Positions 9,187 to 18,601 of a DNA stretch of 64,000 nt are shown one piece after another. Source of the DNA: Treponema_I sp045599005. GTDB taxonomy: Bacteria; Spirochaetota; Spirochaetia; Treponematales; Treponemataceae. Below the pieces are notes generated by a model. That model ran no database searches and was not told where the DNA came from. It worked only from the letters and a program-made list of their open reading frames with translations. Both the position numbers and the translations under genes were made by a program. Every line of letters begins with the position of its first letter. Positions within the stretch are counted from its first letter, which is position 1. Location of the stretch: positions 1 to 64,000 of the forward strand of contig JAZRVF010000001.1 of the NCBI GenBank assembly GCA_045599005.1. Reading direction: 5' to 3'.

Positions 9187-9624
9187 TTATTTTCCATCAT
9201 CATCGTAATAACTGTGTGATGAAATATCATCGCTGGCATTTTCTTCCGCTTTATAAAAATCCTTTCTGTATTGTGCAAACTGTTTTTCTTTGAGATTGTC
9301 CAGAACTTTGCGGTTCTTCATCGCTTCTGCAAAGGCTTTCCGTTTGTCCTCAATCACAAGCTCAGCCTGGGCAAGTTCATTCAGGAGACGCTCTTTTTCA
9401 TTGTCAAGCCACAGAACGTAATGTTCAACCGCAATCATCTGGTTCGGGTCAACAATCTCACGGCGGGAAAGATTTGTCTGTGCACGTTTCTGTGCAACAG
9501 ACTCCAGCTGACTCCGCAGAAGATCAGCCTTGGAAATTGCAGCAGCCAGCTCAGTTTTTGCCTGATTTTCCTGAAACTCACGCAGATCAAGTACTTTCTG
9601 CAGTGTAAAACTGAATTTTTTCAT
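9187..9624 (-). CDS. fliJ: Flagellar export chaperone-like protein FliJ
   Basis: 145 residues, almost wholly predicted coiled coil. The start MKKFSFTLQKVLDLRE is the typical FliJ N-terminus, and length agrees with the family. FliJ is the stalk-like subunit of the flagellar type III export ATPase complex and links FliI to FlhA. It is the last gene of the fliF-G-H-I-J run, 11 bp after fliI. The C-terminal tail is acidic and rich in Asp, Ser and Tyr. Confidence 0.85.
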   Translation of the reverse strand: MKKFSFTLQKVLDLREFQENQAKTELAAAISKADLLRSQLESVAQKRAQTNLSRREIVDPNQMIAVEHYVLWLDNEKERLLNELAQAELVIEDKRKAFAEAMKNRKVLDNLKEKQFAQYRKDFYKAEENASDDISSHSYYDDDGK

Positions 9625-9635
9625 TTAATGCCGTT

Positions 9636-11054
9636 TTAAGAACCTGAGCCTGTTGCGGGAGCGGAATTCTGAGCAGTTTTTGATGCCGCAGGGCGGTCTG
9701 CTTTTGCTCCTCCGGCCTGTTCAAGTTCTGACTGAGGAATCTCATTGCGGCCTAATGCAGCAAGTCCCAGCAGAGTCCTGTCGATAGGGGAGGGTTCATA
9801 TTCACCCTGAATCAGGTATTCCTCAATAGCCGGATGTGCATCGATTGCGGCATCCACAAGTGGATTGGAACCTTTCTGATATGCGCCTACAGTGATCATG
9901 TCTTCGTTTTCTGCATAGAGTGCCATCTGACGCCGCAGGTTTGCAACGGCTCTGTTTGTTTCCGGACCTGAGACACGGTTTGCAAGTCGGCTTACGGAAG
10001 CAAGCACATCAATCGCAGGAAAGTGGTAAGCCTGAGCCAGCTTTCTGTTCAGGACAATGTGCCCGTCAAGAATACCGCGAACAGTATCTGCAATCGGTTC
10101 GTCCATGTCATCGCCGTCTACGAGAACTGTGTAGAAAGCGGTTATGCTTCCTGTCTTGCCGGTACCGCTCCGTTCCAGAAGTTTTGGCATTGTCTCAAAA
10201 ACGCTGGGCGGATAACCTCTCTGGGCAGGCGGCTCTCCGATTGCAAGACCGATTTCGCGCTGTGCACGTGCAAAACGGGTGACGCTGTCAAACATGAGCA
10301 TTACGTCTTTGCCCTGATCCCGGAAATATTCAGCAACTGCAGTAGCAACATAAGCGCCCCTTAATCTGCAGAGGGGAGACTGGTCGCTTGTTGCGGCAAT
10401 GACAACAGAGCGTTTGAGTCCTTCTTCACCAAGATCCCGTTCAATAAAATCAATGACCTCGCGGCCGCGCTCACCAATGAGTGCGATAACATTTATATCT
10501 GCATTGGTGTTCCGGGCAATCATGCTGAGAAGAGTGGATTTTCCTACGCCTGAACCGGCGAAAATACCAAGACGCTGGCCACGTCCAACCGCCATCAGAG
10601 AGTCAATGGCGCGGACACCGGTTACGATGCGTTCTTTGATCGGCTGTCTGTCCATGGGATTCGGTGGGGAAGCAACTGCCGGATAATAAACTTCGGGAAC
10701 AATATCACCTTTGTTGTCATAGGCTTTACCTGTAGCATCAAGAACGCGGCCAAGAAGTGCTTTCCCCACACCTACCTGCAGAATGTTTCCTGTGGCTACA
10801 ACCTGACACCCGACTTCTATGCCCTTTGTCTCACCGTAGGACATCAGTTTTACGGTTGTCTCTTCAAGACCGACAACTTCGGCCATGACTGTCTGGTTCT
10901 GATATGGAATCTTTATGTAGCAGATCTCGCCGATCACAGACTGAGGGCCTCTGCTTTCAATGAGCATGCCGTTTACTGCGGTGACATGACCTGTAAAGCG
11001 GATTGTCTCTGTTCTTTCCACGCTCTGAAAGTATTTGTCAAACATGGAGTCCAT
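9636..11054 (-). CDS. fliI: Flagellar export ATPase FliI
   Basis: 472 residues. Walker A is GIFAGSGVGKSTLL near residue 166; the F1-beta/FliI signatures GERGREVIDFIE and DSVTRFARAQREIGLAIGEPP are intact, and PPSVFETMPKLLERSG follows. FliI forms a hexamer at the base of the flagellum and energises substrate delivery to the export gate. The C-terminus carries an extra Ala/Ser-rich tail of ~30 residues (KADRPAASKTAQNSAPATG). ATG 11054 is used; a second ATG three codons later is also possible. It lies 8 bp after fliH. Confidence 0.95.
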   Translation of the reverse strand: MDSMFDKYFQSVERTETIRFTGHVTAVNGMLIESRGPQSVIGEICYIKIPYQNQTVMAEVVGLEETTVKLMSYGETKGIEVGCQVVATGNILQVGVGKALLGRVLDATGKAYDNKGDIVPEVYYPAVASPPNPMDRQPIKERIVTGVRAIDSLMAVGRGQRLGIFAGSGVGKSTLLSMIARNTNADINVIALIGERGREVIDFIERDLGEEGLKRSVVIAATSDQSPLCRLRGAYVATAVAEYFRDQGKDVMLMFDSVTRFARAQREIGLAIGEPPAQRGYPPSVFETMPKLLERSGTGKTGSITAFYTVLVDGDDMDEPIADTVRGILDGHIVLNRKLAQAYHFPAIDVLASVSRLANRVSGPETNRAVANLRRQMALYAENEDMITVGAYQKGSNPLVDAAIDAHPAIEEYLIQGEYEPSPIDRTLLGLAALGRNEIPQSELEQAGGAKADRPAASKTAQNSAPATGSGS

Positions 11055-11062
11055 GGCAAAAC

Positions 11063-11980
11063 CTACTGAATTTTAGAAACTGTCTTGATCGGTGCAACTT
11101 CAAGAATCTTCTGCTCAAGTTCATTCAACTGGCTTGAGATGCGGGCATCAATAGCACCGAAGTCTGTCTCAATGATACAGCCGCCTTTTTCAACAGTTGA
11201 ATCTTCTGCAATGGTGATGCTTTTTATGCTTTCCACAGACTGCATGAATTCTTTTGTATGCTCACTTGTAAGCTGAACGTCGCCCATGTTCACGCGGATT
11301 GTAACATCTCCACGACCTTTCACACGGCGCAGTGCCTGCAGAACGTTCTGCATTACAACCTGACGCTGATTTTCCGAAATGACTTTTACAACCTTGCGTG
11401 AAATAAGAAGAACAAGCTCAACAATCTGCTGTTCAGTCTCATCAAGAATCTGCTGACGTTTGTCCAAAGTTTTCTCAAGAATCAGATGGAGGCGGTCAAT
11501 AAGACGTTCTACTTCGTGTTTTCCTTCGTTGTATCCGTCTTCACTGCCTTTGTCAAAGCCGTCTTTGTAGGCATCACCCATGGTCTGTTCCCGTTTGCGT
11601 TCTCCGTCCTGAATGATTTCCAAAGACCGGGCTTCCGCTGCCTTGATTATTTCCTGGGCCTCGCTTTCTGCCTGCTGTTTGATGACGGCGGCCTCATCAG
11701 ATTTCCGTTTGATCTCGTCAAAAGCAGCCTGTTCCGCACTTTTTATGATCTGGTCAGCTTCCTGCTGAGCATCAAAAAGCATCTGCTGCTTTTCATCCTC
11801 AAAATTTTTCTTGAAAAGTTCAGCTTCTCTCCGAAGATCATCTGCTGTCGGGCCTGTGTATTCCGGGATTATTTCCTCAGGCACTTCTTCTTCTATTGGT
11901 GCAAAATTTCTGGTCAGCTTGAGCATGACCTTGTCATCGATTTTTTTGATTTCGCCGGGTGAAAAAACATTTTTTGCCAT
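11063..11980 (-). CDS. fliH: Flagellar assembly protein FliH
   Basis: 305 residues, starting MAKNVFSPGEIKKIDDKVML with AAGG upstream. A long acidic, Glu/Ala/Gln-rich helical middle (residues ~50-160) leads to a globular C-terminus of the FliH/V-ATPase-E type (VNMGDVQLTSEHT, IIETDFGAIDARISSQL). FliH binds FliI as a dimer and tethers the ATPase to the C-ring; in spirochaetes it also forms part of the spoked ATPase cage. It lies between fliG and fliI as in other treponemes. Confidence 0.88.
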   Translation of the reverse strand: MAKNVFSPGEIKKIDDKVMLKLTRNFAPIEEEVPEEIIPEYTGPTADDLRREAELFKKNFEDEKQQMLFDAQQEADQIIKSAEQAAFDEIKRKSDEAAVIKQQAESEAQEIIKAAEARSLEIIQDGERKREQTMGDAYKDGFDKGSEDGYNEGKHEVERLIDRLHLILEKTLDKRQQILDETEQQIVELVLLISRKVVKVISENQRQVVMQNVLQALRRVKGRGDVTIRVNMGDVQLTSEHTKEFMQSVESIKSITIAEDSTVEKGGCIIETDFGAIDARISSQLNELEQKILEVAPIKTVSKIQ

Positions 11981-11992
11981 TAATCAACCGCC

Positions 11993-13078
11993 TTAAACAA
12001 CAAGTTCGTCTTCGCCGCTGCGTGCAATGACGATTTCGCCGGAATCTTCCAGACGACGGATTGTGGATACGATTTTCTGCTGGGCTTCCTCAACGTCCTT
12101 CAAACGGACAGGACCCATAAACTCCATGTCTTCCTTAAGCATTGCGGCTGCGCGTTTTGACATGTTGCGGAAAATTTTGTCCTGAACTTCTGTATCAACT
12201 GATTTAAGAGCCTTAGCCAGTTCCTGGGTATCAACCTCACGCATGACTTTCTGAATGGCGCGGTCATCAAGCATAACAATATCTTCGAATACGAACATGC
12301 GTTTCTTGATTTCCTCTGCCAGATCCGGGTCTTCCTCTTCCAGAGATTCGATGATGGACTTCTCAGAAGAACGGTCAACAAGGTTGAGGATCTCAACAAT
12401 GGATTCAACACCACCGGCAGCGGTATAGTCTTCGCTGGACAGTGTGGAAAGTTTTTTCTCAAGAACGCGCTCAACTTCACGGAGAACGTCAGGAGATGTA
12501 CGATCCATCAAGGCAATGCGGCGTGCGACTTCACTCTGGATGTCTCCCTGCAGATTCTGAAGGATTACTGAAGCTTTGTTCGGTTCCAGATAGGACAGAA
12601 TCAGTGCGATTGTCTGAGGATGCTCCTGCTGGATAAAGTTGAGCAGGTGAGCCGGGTCTGTACGTCTGATAAAGTCAAAAGGACGGACCTGAAGACTTGA
12701 TGTGAGCCTGTTGATGATGTCAATCGCTTTCTGGCTTCCGACTGATTTTTCCAGAAGTTCACGGGCAAAGTCGATACCACCGGAAGTGATGAAGTTCTGT
12801 GCCTTCATCAGATCCTGGAATTCCCGGAGAACCTGTTCCTTAAAATCTGAATCTACAGTCTGAAGACGGGCGATCTCAAAAGTAAGAGTCTCTACTTCGT
12901 CATCACGCAGATGCTTGAAAATCTCTGAGGAAATCTCTGAACCCAGAGAGACAAGAAATATTGCTGCCTTCTGGCGGCCGTTCAGGCTGCGGTAATCTTT
13001 CGGCTTTTTTGAACCACCTGCACCAGCCGGTTTTGGAACTGGTTTTGCTGCGGGTTTTGCTTTTGCTGCGTCTCCCAT
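11993..13078 (-). CDS. fliG: Flagellar motor switch protein FliG
   Basis: 361 residues. An Ala/Lys/Pro-rich leader of ~30 residues precedes the FliG N domain (LNGRQKAAIFLVSLG). The middle domain has the EHPQTIALILSYL motif (EHPQ) near residue 155, and the C-terminal torque domain has FEDIVMLDDRAIQKVMREVDTQELAKALK with the charged residues that meet MotA. FliG is the rotor protein of the switch complex. The Shine-Dalgarno GGAGGAATAG is contributed by the 3' end of fliF, one base apart, so the genes are likely translationally coupled. Confidence 0.96.
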   Translation of the reverse strand: MGDAAKAKPAAKPVPKPAGAGGSKKPKDYRSLNGRQKAAIFLVSLGSEISSEIFKHLRDDEVETLTFEIARLQTVDSDFKEQVLREFQDLMKAQNFITSGGIDFARELLEKSVGSQKAIDIINRLTSSLQVRPFDFIRRTDPAHLLNFIQQEHPQTIALILSYLEPNKASVILQNLQGDIQSEVARRIALMDRTSPDVLREVERVLEKKLSTLSSEDYTAAGGVESIVEILNLVDRSSEKSIIESLEEEDPDLAEEIKKRMFVFEDIVMLDDRAIQKVMREVDTQELAKALKSVDTEVQDKIFRNMSKRAAAMLKEDMEFMGPVRLKDVEEAQQKIVSTIRRLEDSGEIVIARSGEDELVV

Positions 13079-13079
13079 A

Positions 13080-14783
13080 CTATTCCTCCATCAACCAAGT
13101 GCGGATAAGCATTGCCACGTCTTCCGGGTGCTCTTTTGCCAGTCCGATTGCATTTTCCTGCAGTTCCGCCCGCTCCCGTTCTTCCACGGACATGGTGACC
13201 TCCATGCCGGCCTGTTCTGCTTCCCACAGAGTTTTCTCGCGGTCCATACGGGCCTTGCGCAATGTTTCTTCTTCTTTGAGACGGCGTTTGCGCTCCAGTT
13301 CGCGGCTGATGATGCGGAATATGATGAAAGCAAGAAGAACTGTTGCAACACCGATACAGACATAAATTACAGTAAGACGTGCGTTCCGTTCACGTTCGTC
13401 CTCCGCGTAGGATTCCTGCCATTCCGTGATGCGGTCGATACGCAGAGAAGTGGGATAGATCCTGTCTCCGCGTGATTCATCGTATCCGATTTTTCCGGCG
13501 ATCAGGTCCCGTACGCCCGCAAGATCTTCGGGTGACAGAGGCTCATAATCGTACTGATAATAAGAACCGCGCGGATCCTTGATGACTACGAAGTCTCCGT
13601 TCTCATCCACATGAGGTGTGAAACTTCCGTCAACGTTGACAGAAACTGTGATGCGCTTGACGGTACCGATGCTCTTCTGCTCGGAAATCTGGCTTGAGTT
13701 GATCACATTGTTGACTTTCTCGCCTTTTTCCGTCGTGACCGTGTACATATTGCTCATGTCTGAATAGACCGGAGGATTCTGACCCTCCACACCGGAGACC
13801 CCTTCCGGATTGTATGTGGTACCTTTGGATTCTTTGTATACAGTCTCTGAAGAAAGAGGCAGCGTCTCCGCATATTTGAACTCACTGAAAAGAGTGCTGG
13901 GATTGTCTTCCTCAAGAACAATCGGTGAATAGACTGTTGACTCAGAGGAACGCTGGTCAAAGTCCAGTTCCACGTTCACAGAAAGATTGCGGACCCTGTC
14001 TTCACCGTAGACTCCCTGAAGCTGGACAAGAAGCTGTGCCTGGAGAGCCGCTTCCCGTTCACGCTCCTGCTTATGCTGTTTTTCTGCGATATCAAGTTCG
14101 TCAAAGGCTGTCATGCCTTCAAAGTCATTGAGGATGATACCTTTCTTGTCAGTGATTGTCAGGTTTTCGGCAGCTACACCCACAGAATCAATGATCAGGC
14201 TCTGGATTCCTTCGAGCCGTTTCCGGTTTGTGGTGATGTCGCTGTTGGGTTTGGGAGAAAGGATAACGCTTACTCTTGTAGGTTCTGAGTTGAACAGTGA
14301 ATCTCTTCCCATCTCAATGTTCACACTTACATCGTCAATGTCATCCAGGGCTTTGATGTGCAGTTCCAGCTGTTCTGTGATCGCACGCTGAAGGTTGACG
14401 TTGCGTTCAAAATCTGTGGTTGTCCAGCGCTCCACGTCAAAGATATCCCAGGGATCAATATTGTTCAGGAGTCCTGCCTCATTGAGCAGGATACGGGCTC
14501 TCTGGGCAGTCGTCCTGTCTGCGACGGAGATGATTCCCCCGTTCTGAGTGTATTCGATGTTGTTGTTGTCCAGTGCGATGCAGATGTTTGCAAGCTGTGT
14601 GTCATCAGTAATGGCTGTACCGAAAAGAGCCGTTGTTGAAGGTGTTGAGGAAACGCGGGCAATGAGAATAAGAGCGACAATCACCACCACGACAATACCG
14701 ATGAGAATTATTTTCTGGACAAGAGACCACTTGCCCCATAAATTTTTGAGCTGCTCTAGCAGTTTTTTAAACCATTCGTTCAT
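13080..14783 (-). CDS. fliF: Flagellar MS-ring protein FliF
   Basis: 567 residues from ATG 14783, which follows GGGAGGG at a 5-base spacing; the open frame extends 41 codons further upstream without a ribosome site. One TM segment near residues 25-47 (IILIGIVVVVIVALILIA), ring-building motifs I-III in the periplasmic part (NLQRAITEQLELHIKALDDI..., EPTRVSVILSPKPN), and a second TM near 465-485 (LTVIYVCIGVATVLLAFIIF). The cytoplasmic tail ends AMLIRTWLMEE, the FliG-binding peptide. FliF forms the MS ring in the inner membrane. This is the first gene of the operon here; flgB, flgC and fliE, which often precede fliF, are not upstream. Confidence 0.95.
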   Translation of the reverse strand: MNEWFKKLLEQLKNLWGKWSLVQKIILIGIVVVVIVALILIARVSSTPSTTALFGTAITDDTQLANICIALDNNNIEYTQNGGIISVADRTTAQRARILLNEAGLLNNIDPWDIFDVERWTTTDFERNVNLQRAITEQLELHIKALDDIDDVSVNIEMGRDSLFNSEPTRVSVILSPKPNSDITTNRKRLEGIQSLIIDSVGVAAENLTITDKKGIILNDFEGMTAFDELDIAEKQHKQEREREAALQAQLLVQLQGVYGEDRVRNLSVNVELDFDQRSSESTVYSPIVLEEDNPSTLFSEFKYAETLPLSSETVYKESKGTTYNPEGVSGVEGQNPPVYSDMSNMYTVTTEKGEKVNNVINSSQISEQKSIGTVKRITVSVNVDGSFTPHVDENGDFVVIKDPRGSYYQYDYEPLSPEDLAGVRDLIAGKIGYDESRGDRIYPTSLRIDRITEWQESYAEDERERNARLTVIYVCIGVATVLLAFIIFRIISRELERKRRLKEEETLRKARMDREKTLWEAEQAGMEVTMSVEERERAELQENAIGLAKEHPEDVAMLIRTWLMEE

Positions 14784-14820
14784 TAATCCCTCCCGTGAAC
14801 GAATCTGAAAACAGTAATTC

Positions 14821-14849
14821 AGTATAACACATAAATCTTTATATGAAAA
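14821..14849 (-). promoter_or_regulatory. Predicted sigma-70-like promoter of the fli operon
   Basis: On the minus strand: TTTTCA (14849-14844), 17 bp, TATACT (14826-14821), with TGT before the -10 giving an extended -10. The -10 is about 37 nt before fliF, leaving room for a leader with the strong Shine-Dalgarno. No sigma-28 TAAA/GCCGATAA pair was seen here. Confidence 0.5.
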
Positions 14850-14932
14850 CATGATAGTCGTAAAAACTGTAAATTTTCTACGGTTCTGCAGTTTTTTCGG
14901 GGGCATGGAAAATAGAGCGGACGAACCAGGTC

Positions 14933-14962
14933 TTGTCTAAAACCACAATACTGTTGTAAAGT
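14933..14962 (+). promoter_or_regulatory. Predicted promoter of fruK (leaderless)
   Basis: TTGTCT at 14933-14938, an 18-bp spacer and TAAAGT at 14957-14962. The -10 ends 5 nt before ATG 14968, and no Shine-Dalgarno is present. Confidence 0.35.
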
Positions 14963-14967
14963 GGCAT

Positions 14968-15924
14968 ATGTTTTATACCCTTACATTGAATCCGTCTTTG
15001 GATTACGTCATGAATGCCGAGAATTTTGCTGCCGGAAAGATAAACCGCAGTTCTTCAGAATCTTTTTCTGCCGGCGGAAAAGGGATAAATGTCTCGAAAG
15101 TACTGGAGAGCCTGGGTGAAAAAACAGTGGCAACCGGATTCTGCGCAGGGTTTTCAGGAAGGCAGATTGAGGCGGAACTGGATTCTCTGGGGATTGAGAA
15201 TGATTTTGTCCACCTTGAGAATGGGAATTCCCGTGTGAATGTGAAGATTCCCGCATGCAGAGGAACTGCTGAGACTGCGGTCAACGGTGCGGGACCTGAT
15301 GTGGGGCCCGAATACATTGAGATACTGATGAAACTGCTTGACAGACGCCTTTCTTCCGGTGATTTTCTTGTGCTTTCCGGAAATGTGGTCAAGGACGGCA
15401 GCCCTGATCTTTACAGAAAAATAATGGAGGCTTTCGGCAGCCGGGGAGTGCGTTTTGTCCTTGATGCTTCCGGCCCGGCACTTAGGTACGGTCTGGATAC
15501 TGATCCGGCTGTTCCCGGTGCTGTGCCTTTTGTGGTGAAACCTAATGGGGATGAACTGGGCGAACTCTGCGGAAAAATCCCTGAATCTGCGGAAGAGGCG
15601 GCTGCAGAAGCCGGAAAACTGGTGGATGCAGGCCGTGCGAAAAACGTTTTTGTTTCGCTGGGAGAAAAGGGTGCGGTGCTTGTAAACCGGGACGGTGTCT
15701 TTTTTTCCTGCGTGCCTTCTCCCTCCTCAGAACTTGGGGCCGAAAGGTCCGTCAGCACAGTGGGTGCCGGTGACTCTTCCCTTGCGGGCTTTCTTTACGG
15801 TTGCACCAGAGGCTGGAACTGGCAGAAATCCCTGGATTTTGCAATGGCCGCGGGAGCTGCCACTGTTTATTCCGGCAGACTGGCCACAAAAGAAACAATT
15901 GCCCCTTTGTGCGATTGCCTGTAA
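14968..15924 (+). CDS. fruK: 1-phosphofructokinase-type PfkB sugar kinase
   Basis: 318 residues of the PfkB/ribokinase family. The N-terminus LTLNPSLDYV and the SAGGKGINVSKVL loop are typical of 1-phosphofructokinase; the C-terminal anion hole and catalytic base appear as STVGAGDSSLAGF near residue 256. The enzyme would phosphorylate fructose 1-phosphate to fructose 1,6-bisphosphate. Tagatose-6-phosphate kinase has the same layout and cannot be excluded; no PTS permease is next to it. It is transcribed away from the fli operon. The start at ATG 14968 has no ribosome site but a -10 hexamer 5 nt upstream. Confidence 0.82.
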   Translation: MFYTLTLNPSLDYVMNAENFAAGKINRSSSESFSAGGKGINVSKVLESLGEKTVATGFCAGFSGRQIEAELDSLGIENDFVHLENGNSRVNVKIPACRGTAETAVNGAGPDVGPEYIEILMKLLDRRLSSGDFLVLSGNVVKDGSPDLYRKIMEAFGSRGVRFVLDASGPALRYGLDTDPAVPGAVPFVVKPNGDELGELCGKIPESAEEAAAEAGKLVDAGRAKNVFVSLGEKGAVLVNRDGVFFSCVPSPSSELGAERSVSTVGAGDSSLAGFLYGCTRGWNWQKSLDFAMAAGAATVYSGRLATKETIAPLCDCL

Positions 15925-15962
15925 AATCAGAAGAAAAGAAATCATCCCGAAAAGGAATGCAG

Positions 15963-16325
15963 ATGGCTGAGAATTTTGAAGAAAAATGTGATTGTCTGGA
16001 GATACATCCCGGGCGGATTGACAAGGCGGCAGAAAGAATGCCTTCTGATGATACACTGAATGACATGGCCGAACTGTTCAAGATTTTTGGAGACCAGACC
16101 AGAATCCGCATTCTTTACATGCTCTTTGAGACTGAGCTGTGTGTCTGCGATCTGGCAGCTTCACTCAACATGACACAGTCTGCCATTTCCCACCAGCTTA
16201 AAGTGCTCCGTCAGAGCAAACTTGTTAAAAGCCGGCGGGATGGAAAATCTATTTTTTACAGCCTGGCAGACGACCACGTCTATACCATGATCGCCCAGGG
16301 CTTTGAGCACGTGACCGAAGACTGA
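15963..16325 (+). CDS. ArsR/SmtB-family metal-sensing repressor (zinc/cadmium type)
   Basis: 120 residues from ATG 15963, which follows AAGGA at 6 nt. A winged-helix domain carries the ELCVCDLA metal motif in the recognition region (as in CadC) and a CDC pair near the N-terminus. The last helix has the SmtB-type zinc ligands in register: D-x-H, eleven residues later H, then E three further on (DDHVYTM...FEHVTE). Both the alpha-3N thiol site and the alpha-5 zinc site therefore look complete. Members bind operator DNA and let go when Zn, Cd or Pb binds. The gene is 38 bp after fruK and no efflux pump is adjacent, so the target is not visible here. Confidence 0.88.
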   Translation: MAENFEEKCDCLEIHPGRIDKAAERMPSDDTLNDMAELFKIFGDQTRIRILYMLFETELCVCDLAASLNMTQSAISHQLKVLRQSKLVKSRRDGKSIFYSLADDHVYTMIAQGFEHVTED

Positions 16326-16357
16326 GCAGCCTTCAGCCGCGTTTCTCTTCTGTCAGG

Positions 16358-18592
16358 TCACTCAGCTTCCTCAAGATAAATCAGTTTGCTCCTGAAGTCA
16401 CCGCGCATGTTCTGCACAGGTATTCCTGCGTTCATGAGCAGGCTTCCGCTGAGCACTTTTCCAGCTTCTGCAAAAGTTTTTGTGTCGCCTTCAGTGTCCT
16501 GCCCGATGAATTCGATTCTGTAGTCTGAATCCGCTTTCAGCCCCTGCAGCCTGATGATGCGGCTGTGTCCGAAAGCCTGGGCATTTACCTGCACAATTGT
16601 GACAAAACTCTGCTTTCTGTCTTTTGAGACAATCTGCCAGGCGTCAAAACCCTGTGTCCGGGAGTGTGACTCAATCCGGTAATAATCTCCTGACCGTACC
16701 ATGGGGCTGAATCTTTTGTAGCGGGCAATCTGTTCAGGAATGGCGGCTTTGTCTTCTTCTGAAAGTTTTGTGATGTCCAGTTCGTAACCGAAAGTACCTG
16801 AGAGGGCCACATTCCCGCGGGTCTCAAATGGCAGAAGCCGGTGTGTCGTGTGATTTGGCGAGACGCAGACATGGCTTCCCATGGTGCTGAGCGGATAAAC
16901 AATGGAAGTACCTTCCTGGATTGCAAGCCGTTCAACGGGATCCATGTCGTCTGAGCACCAGATCTGAGGACTGTAGAAAAGCATTCCCGCGTCGTAACGG
17001 GCACCGCCTCCGGAACAGTTTTCCAGCAGCAGGTCCGGAAAGTCGGAAATCAGTTTTTCCTGCAGGGCGTAAAGAGCGAGGACATAGCGGTGGAAAAACT
17101 CCCCCTGTCTGTCTGCCGGAAGGGCTGCGCTGGCAACGTCGCAGAGGGAACGGTTCATGTCCCACTTTACGTATTCAATGTTTGCGCTTTTAAGCACGCT
17201 TTTTACCTGACTGTAGACATGGTCTGCAACTTCAGGCCGTGTTATGTCCAGTACCAGCTGATTCCTTGCCAGTGAAGGGGTTCTTCCGGGAATCTGTACC
17301 GCCCAGTCAGGATGTGCCCGGAAAAGATCGGAGTCAGGAGAGATCATTTCCGGCTCGAACCAGATTCCGAATTTCAGACCAAGTCTGTTCACTTCGGAGA
17401 CAAGGTACTCAAGTCCGCCGGGCAGTTTGTCTGTGTTGACAGTCCAGTCTCCCAGCGCCATGTTGTCTGAGGAACGGGCTCCGAACCATCCGTCATCCAT
17501 GACCAGCATCTCTATTCCGCATTCAGCCGCTTCTTTTGCTATGTCAATCAGTTTCTGTGTGTTGAAGTCAAAATAGGTCGCCTCCCAGTTGTTCACCAGG
17601 ACAGGCCTGTTCCTGAACTGCCAGGGACTTCTGATAAGGTGTCCGCGGTAAAGGTCGTGGAAACTCCGGCTCATTCCGCCGATTCCTTCTGAGGAATAGA
17701 CCATCGCTACTTCAGGGGAAAGGAATTCCTGTCCGGGCTCCAGTTTCCATGAGAAGCCTTCCGGATTGATTCCCATGAGAAGACGGACTGAATTGAATTC
17801 ACTTACGCCTGCCTGTGCAAGAAAGTTTCCGGAGTAGACAAAGCTGAAGCCGTAGCAGTCACCCTGTGTCTGATCCGCATTGTGTTCCAGGATGGCAAAG
17901 AAGGGATTGTCCTGATGACTGGATTTGCCCTGGATTGATTCCGCGCCCTGGAAACCGTAACCTACAGGACGGCGCTGCATGTGGCGTTCCCGTGCCCATG
18001 AACCGTGAAGCGTGATCATATCAAAGTCACGGTTGTCCATGTCCATGCAGAGAGGCATCACCCGTTCCAGAAAAACCGGATTTCCGTCTGCACCAGTGTT
18101 TCTGACGCGGACTGTGCGTGTGATTGCATTGCTTTTTTCAAAAACTGAATAAATCAGTGTCACTTCAAGAGCGATGGATTCATCAAAAAGTGTGATCTCA
18201 AGACTCTGGTCTCCGTTGAAGCAGTGGGGCAGTCCTTCAAGAGGTTTTGTCCCGTCATAGATCCGGTGGCTCCGGTAGTGGGGCTCTGCTGCCCAGGAAC
18301 CCTGAACCGTCCGGACTGCAAGAGGTGATGTTCTGAAGTCTCCTGTTCCGTTGCTTGCGAATTCAAAAGGAAAAGATGCCTTGAAAGCAAGTTCATCCCG
18401 CCTGTTGCGGCTTGGAAGCCAGGGATATTCTTCTGTGCGGAGAAGGGCTGTGATTCCCTTGTAGTCTGCAAGTTTTTTTCCGTAATAGAGGTGGCCGAGA
18501 AAGCCTTTCTCATCTGTGATGCTGATCACATACGCCGTGTTTTCTGTCTCAAGGACGAACAGTTTCTGTTCTGATTCAAATCGTATTGCCAT
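16358..18592 (-). CDS. Alpha-galactosidase, glycoside hydrolase family 36
   Basis: 744 residues, no signal peptide, so cytoplasmic. The GH36 domain order is complete: an N-terminal beta-sandwich, a catalytic barrel with MLVMDDGWFGARSSDN near residue 360, FGIWFEPEMISPDSDL, the nucleophile motif KWDMNRSLCD near 475, and ENCSGGGARYDAG...WCSDDMDPVERL, where the second Asp is the expected acid/base. It would remove terminal alpha-galactose from raffinose, stachyose or melibiose taken into the cell. No dedicated sugar transporter is adjacent. The start has no Shine-Dalgarno; a promoter sits directly upstream. Confidence 0.94.
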   Translation of the reverse strand: MAIRFESEQKLFVLETENTAYVISITDEKGFLGHLYYGKKLADYKGITALLRTEEYPWLPSRNRRDELAFKASFPFEFASNGTGDFRTSPLAVRTVQGSWAAEPHYRSHRIYDGTKPLEGLPHCFNGDQSLEITLFDESIALEVTLIYSVFEKSNAITRTVRVRNTGADGNPVFLERVMPLCMDMDNRDFDMITLHGSWARERHMQRRPVGYGFQGAESIQGKSSHQDNPFFAILEHNADQTQGDCYGFSFVYSGNFLAQAGVSEFNSVRLLMGINPEGFSWKLEPGQEFLSPEVAMVYSSEGIGGMSRSFHDLYRGHLIRSPWQFRNRPVLVNNWEATYFDFNTQKLIDIAKEAAECGIEMLVMDDGWFGARSSDNMALGDWTVNTDKLPGGLEYLVSEVNRLGLKFGIWFEPEMISPDSDLFRAHPDWAVQIPGRTPSLARNQLVLDITRPEVADHVYSQVKSVLKSANIEYVKWDMNRSLCDVASAALPADRQGEFFHRYVLALYALQEKLISDFPDLLLENCSGGGARYDAGMLFYSPQIWCSDDMDPVERLAIQEGTSIVYPLSTMGSHVCVSPNHTTHRLLPFETRGNVALSGTFGYELDITKLSEEDKAAIPEQIARYKRFSPMVRSGDYYRIESHSRTQGFDAWQIVSKDRKQSFVTIVQVNAQAFGHSRIIRLQGLKADSDYRIEFIGQDTEGDTKTFAEAGKVLSGSLLMNAGIPVQNMRGDFRSKLIYLEEAE

Positions 18593-18601
18593 AGTGATGA
18601 T

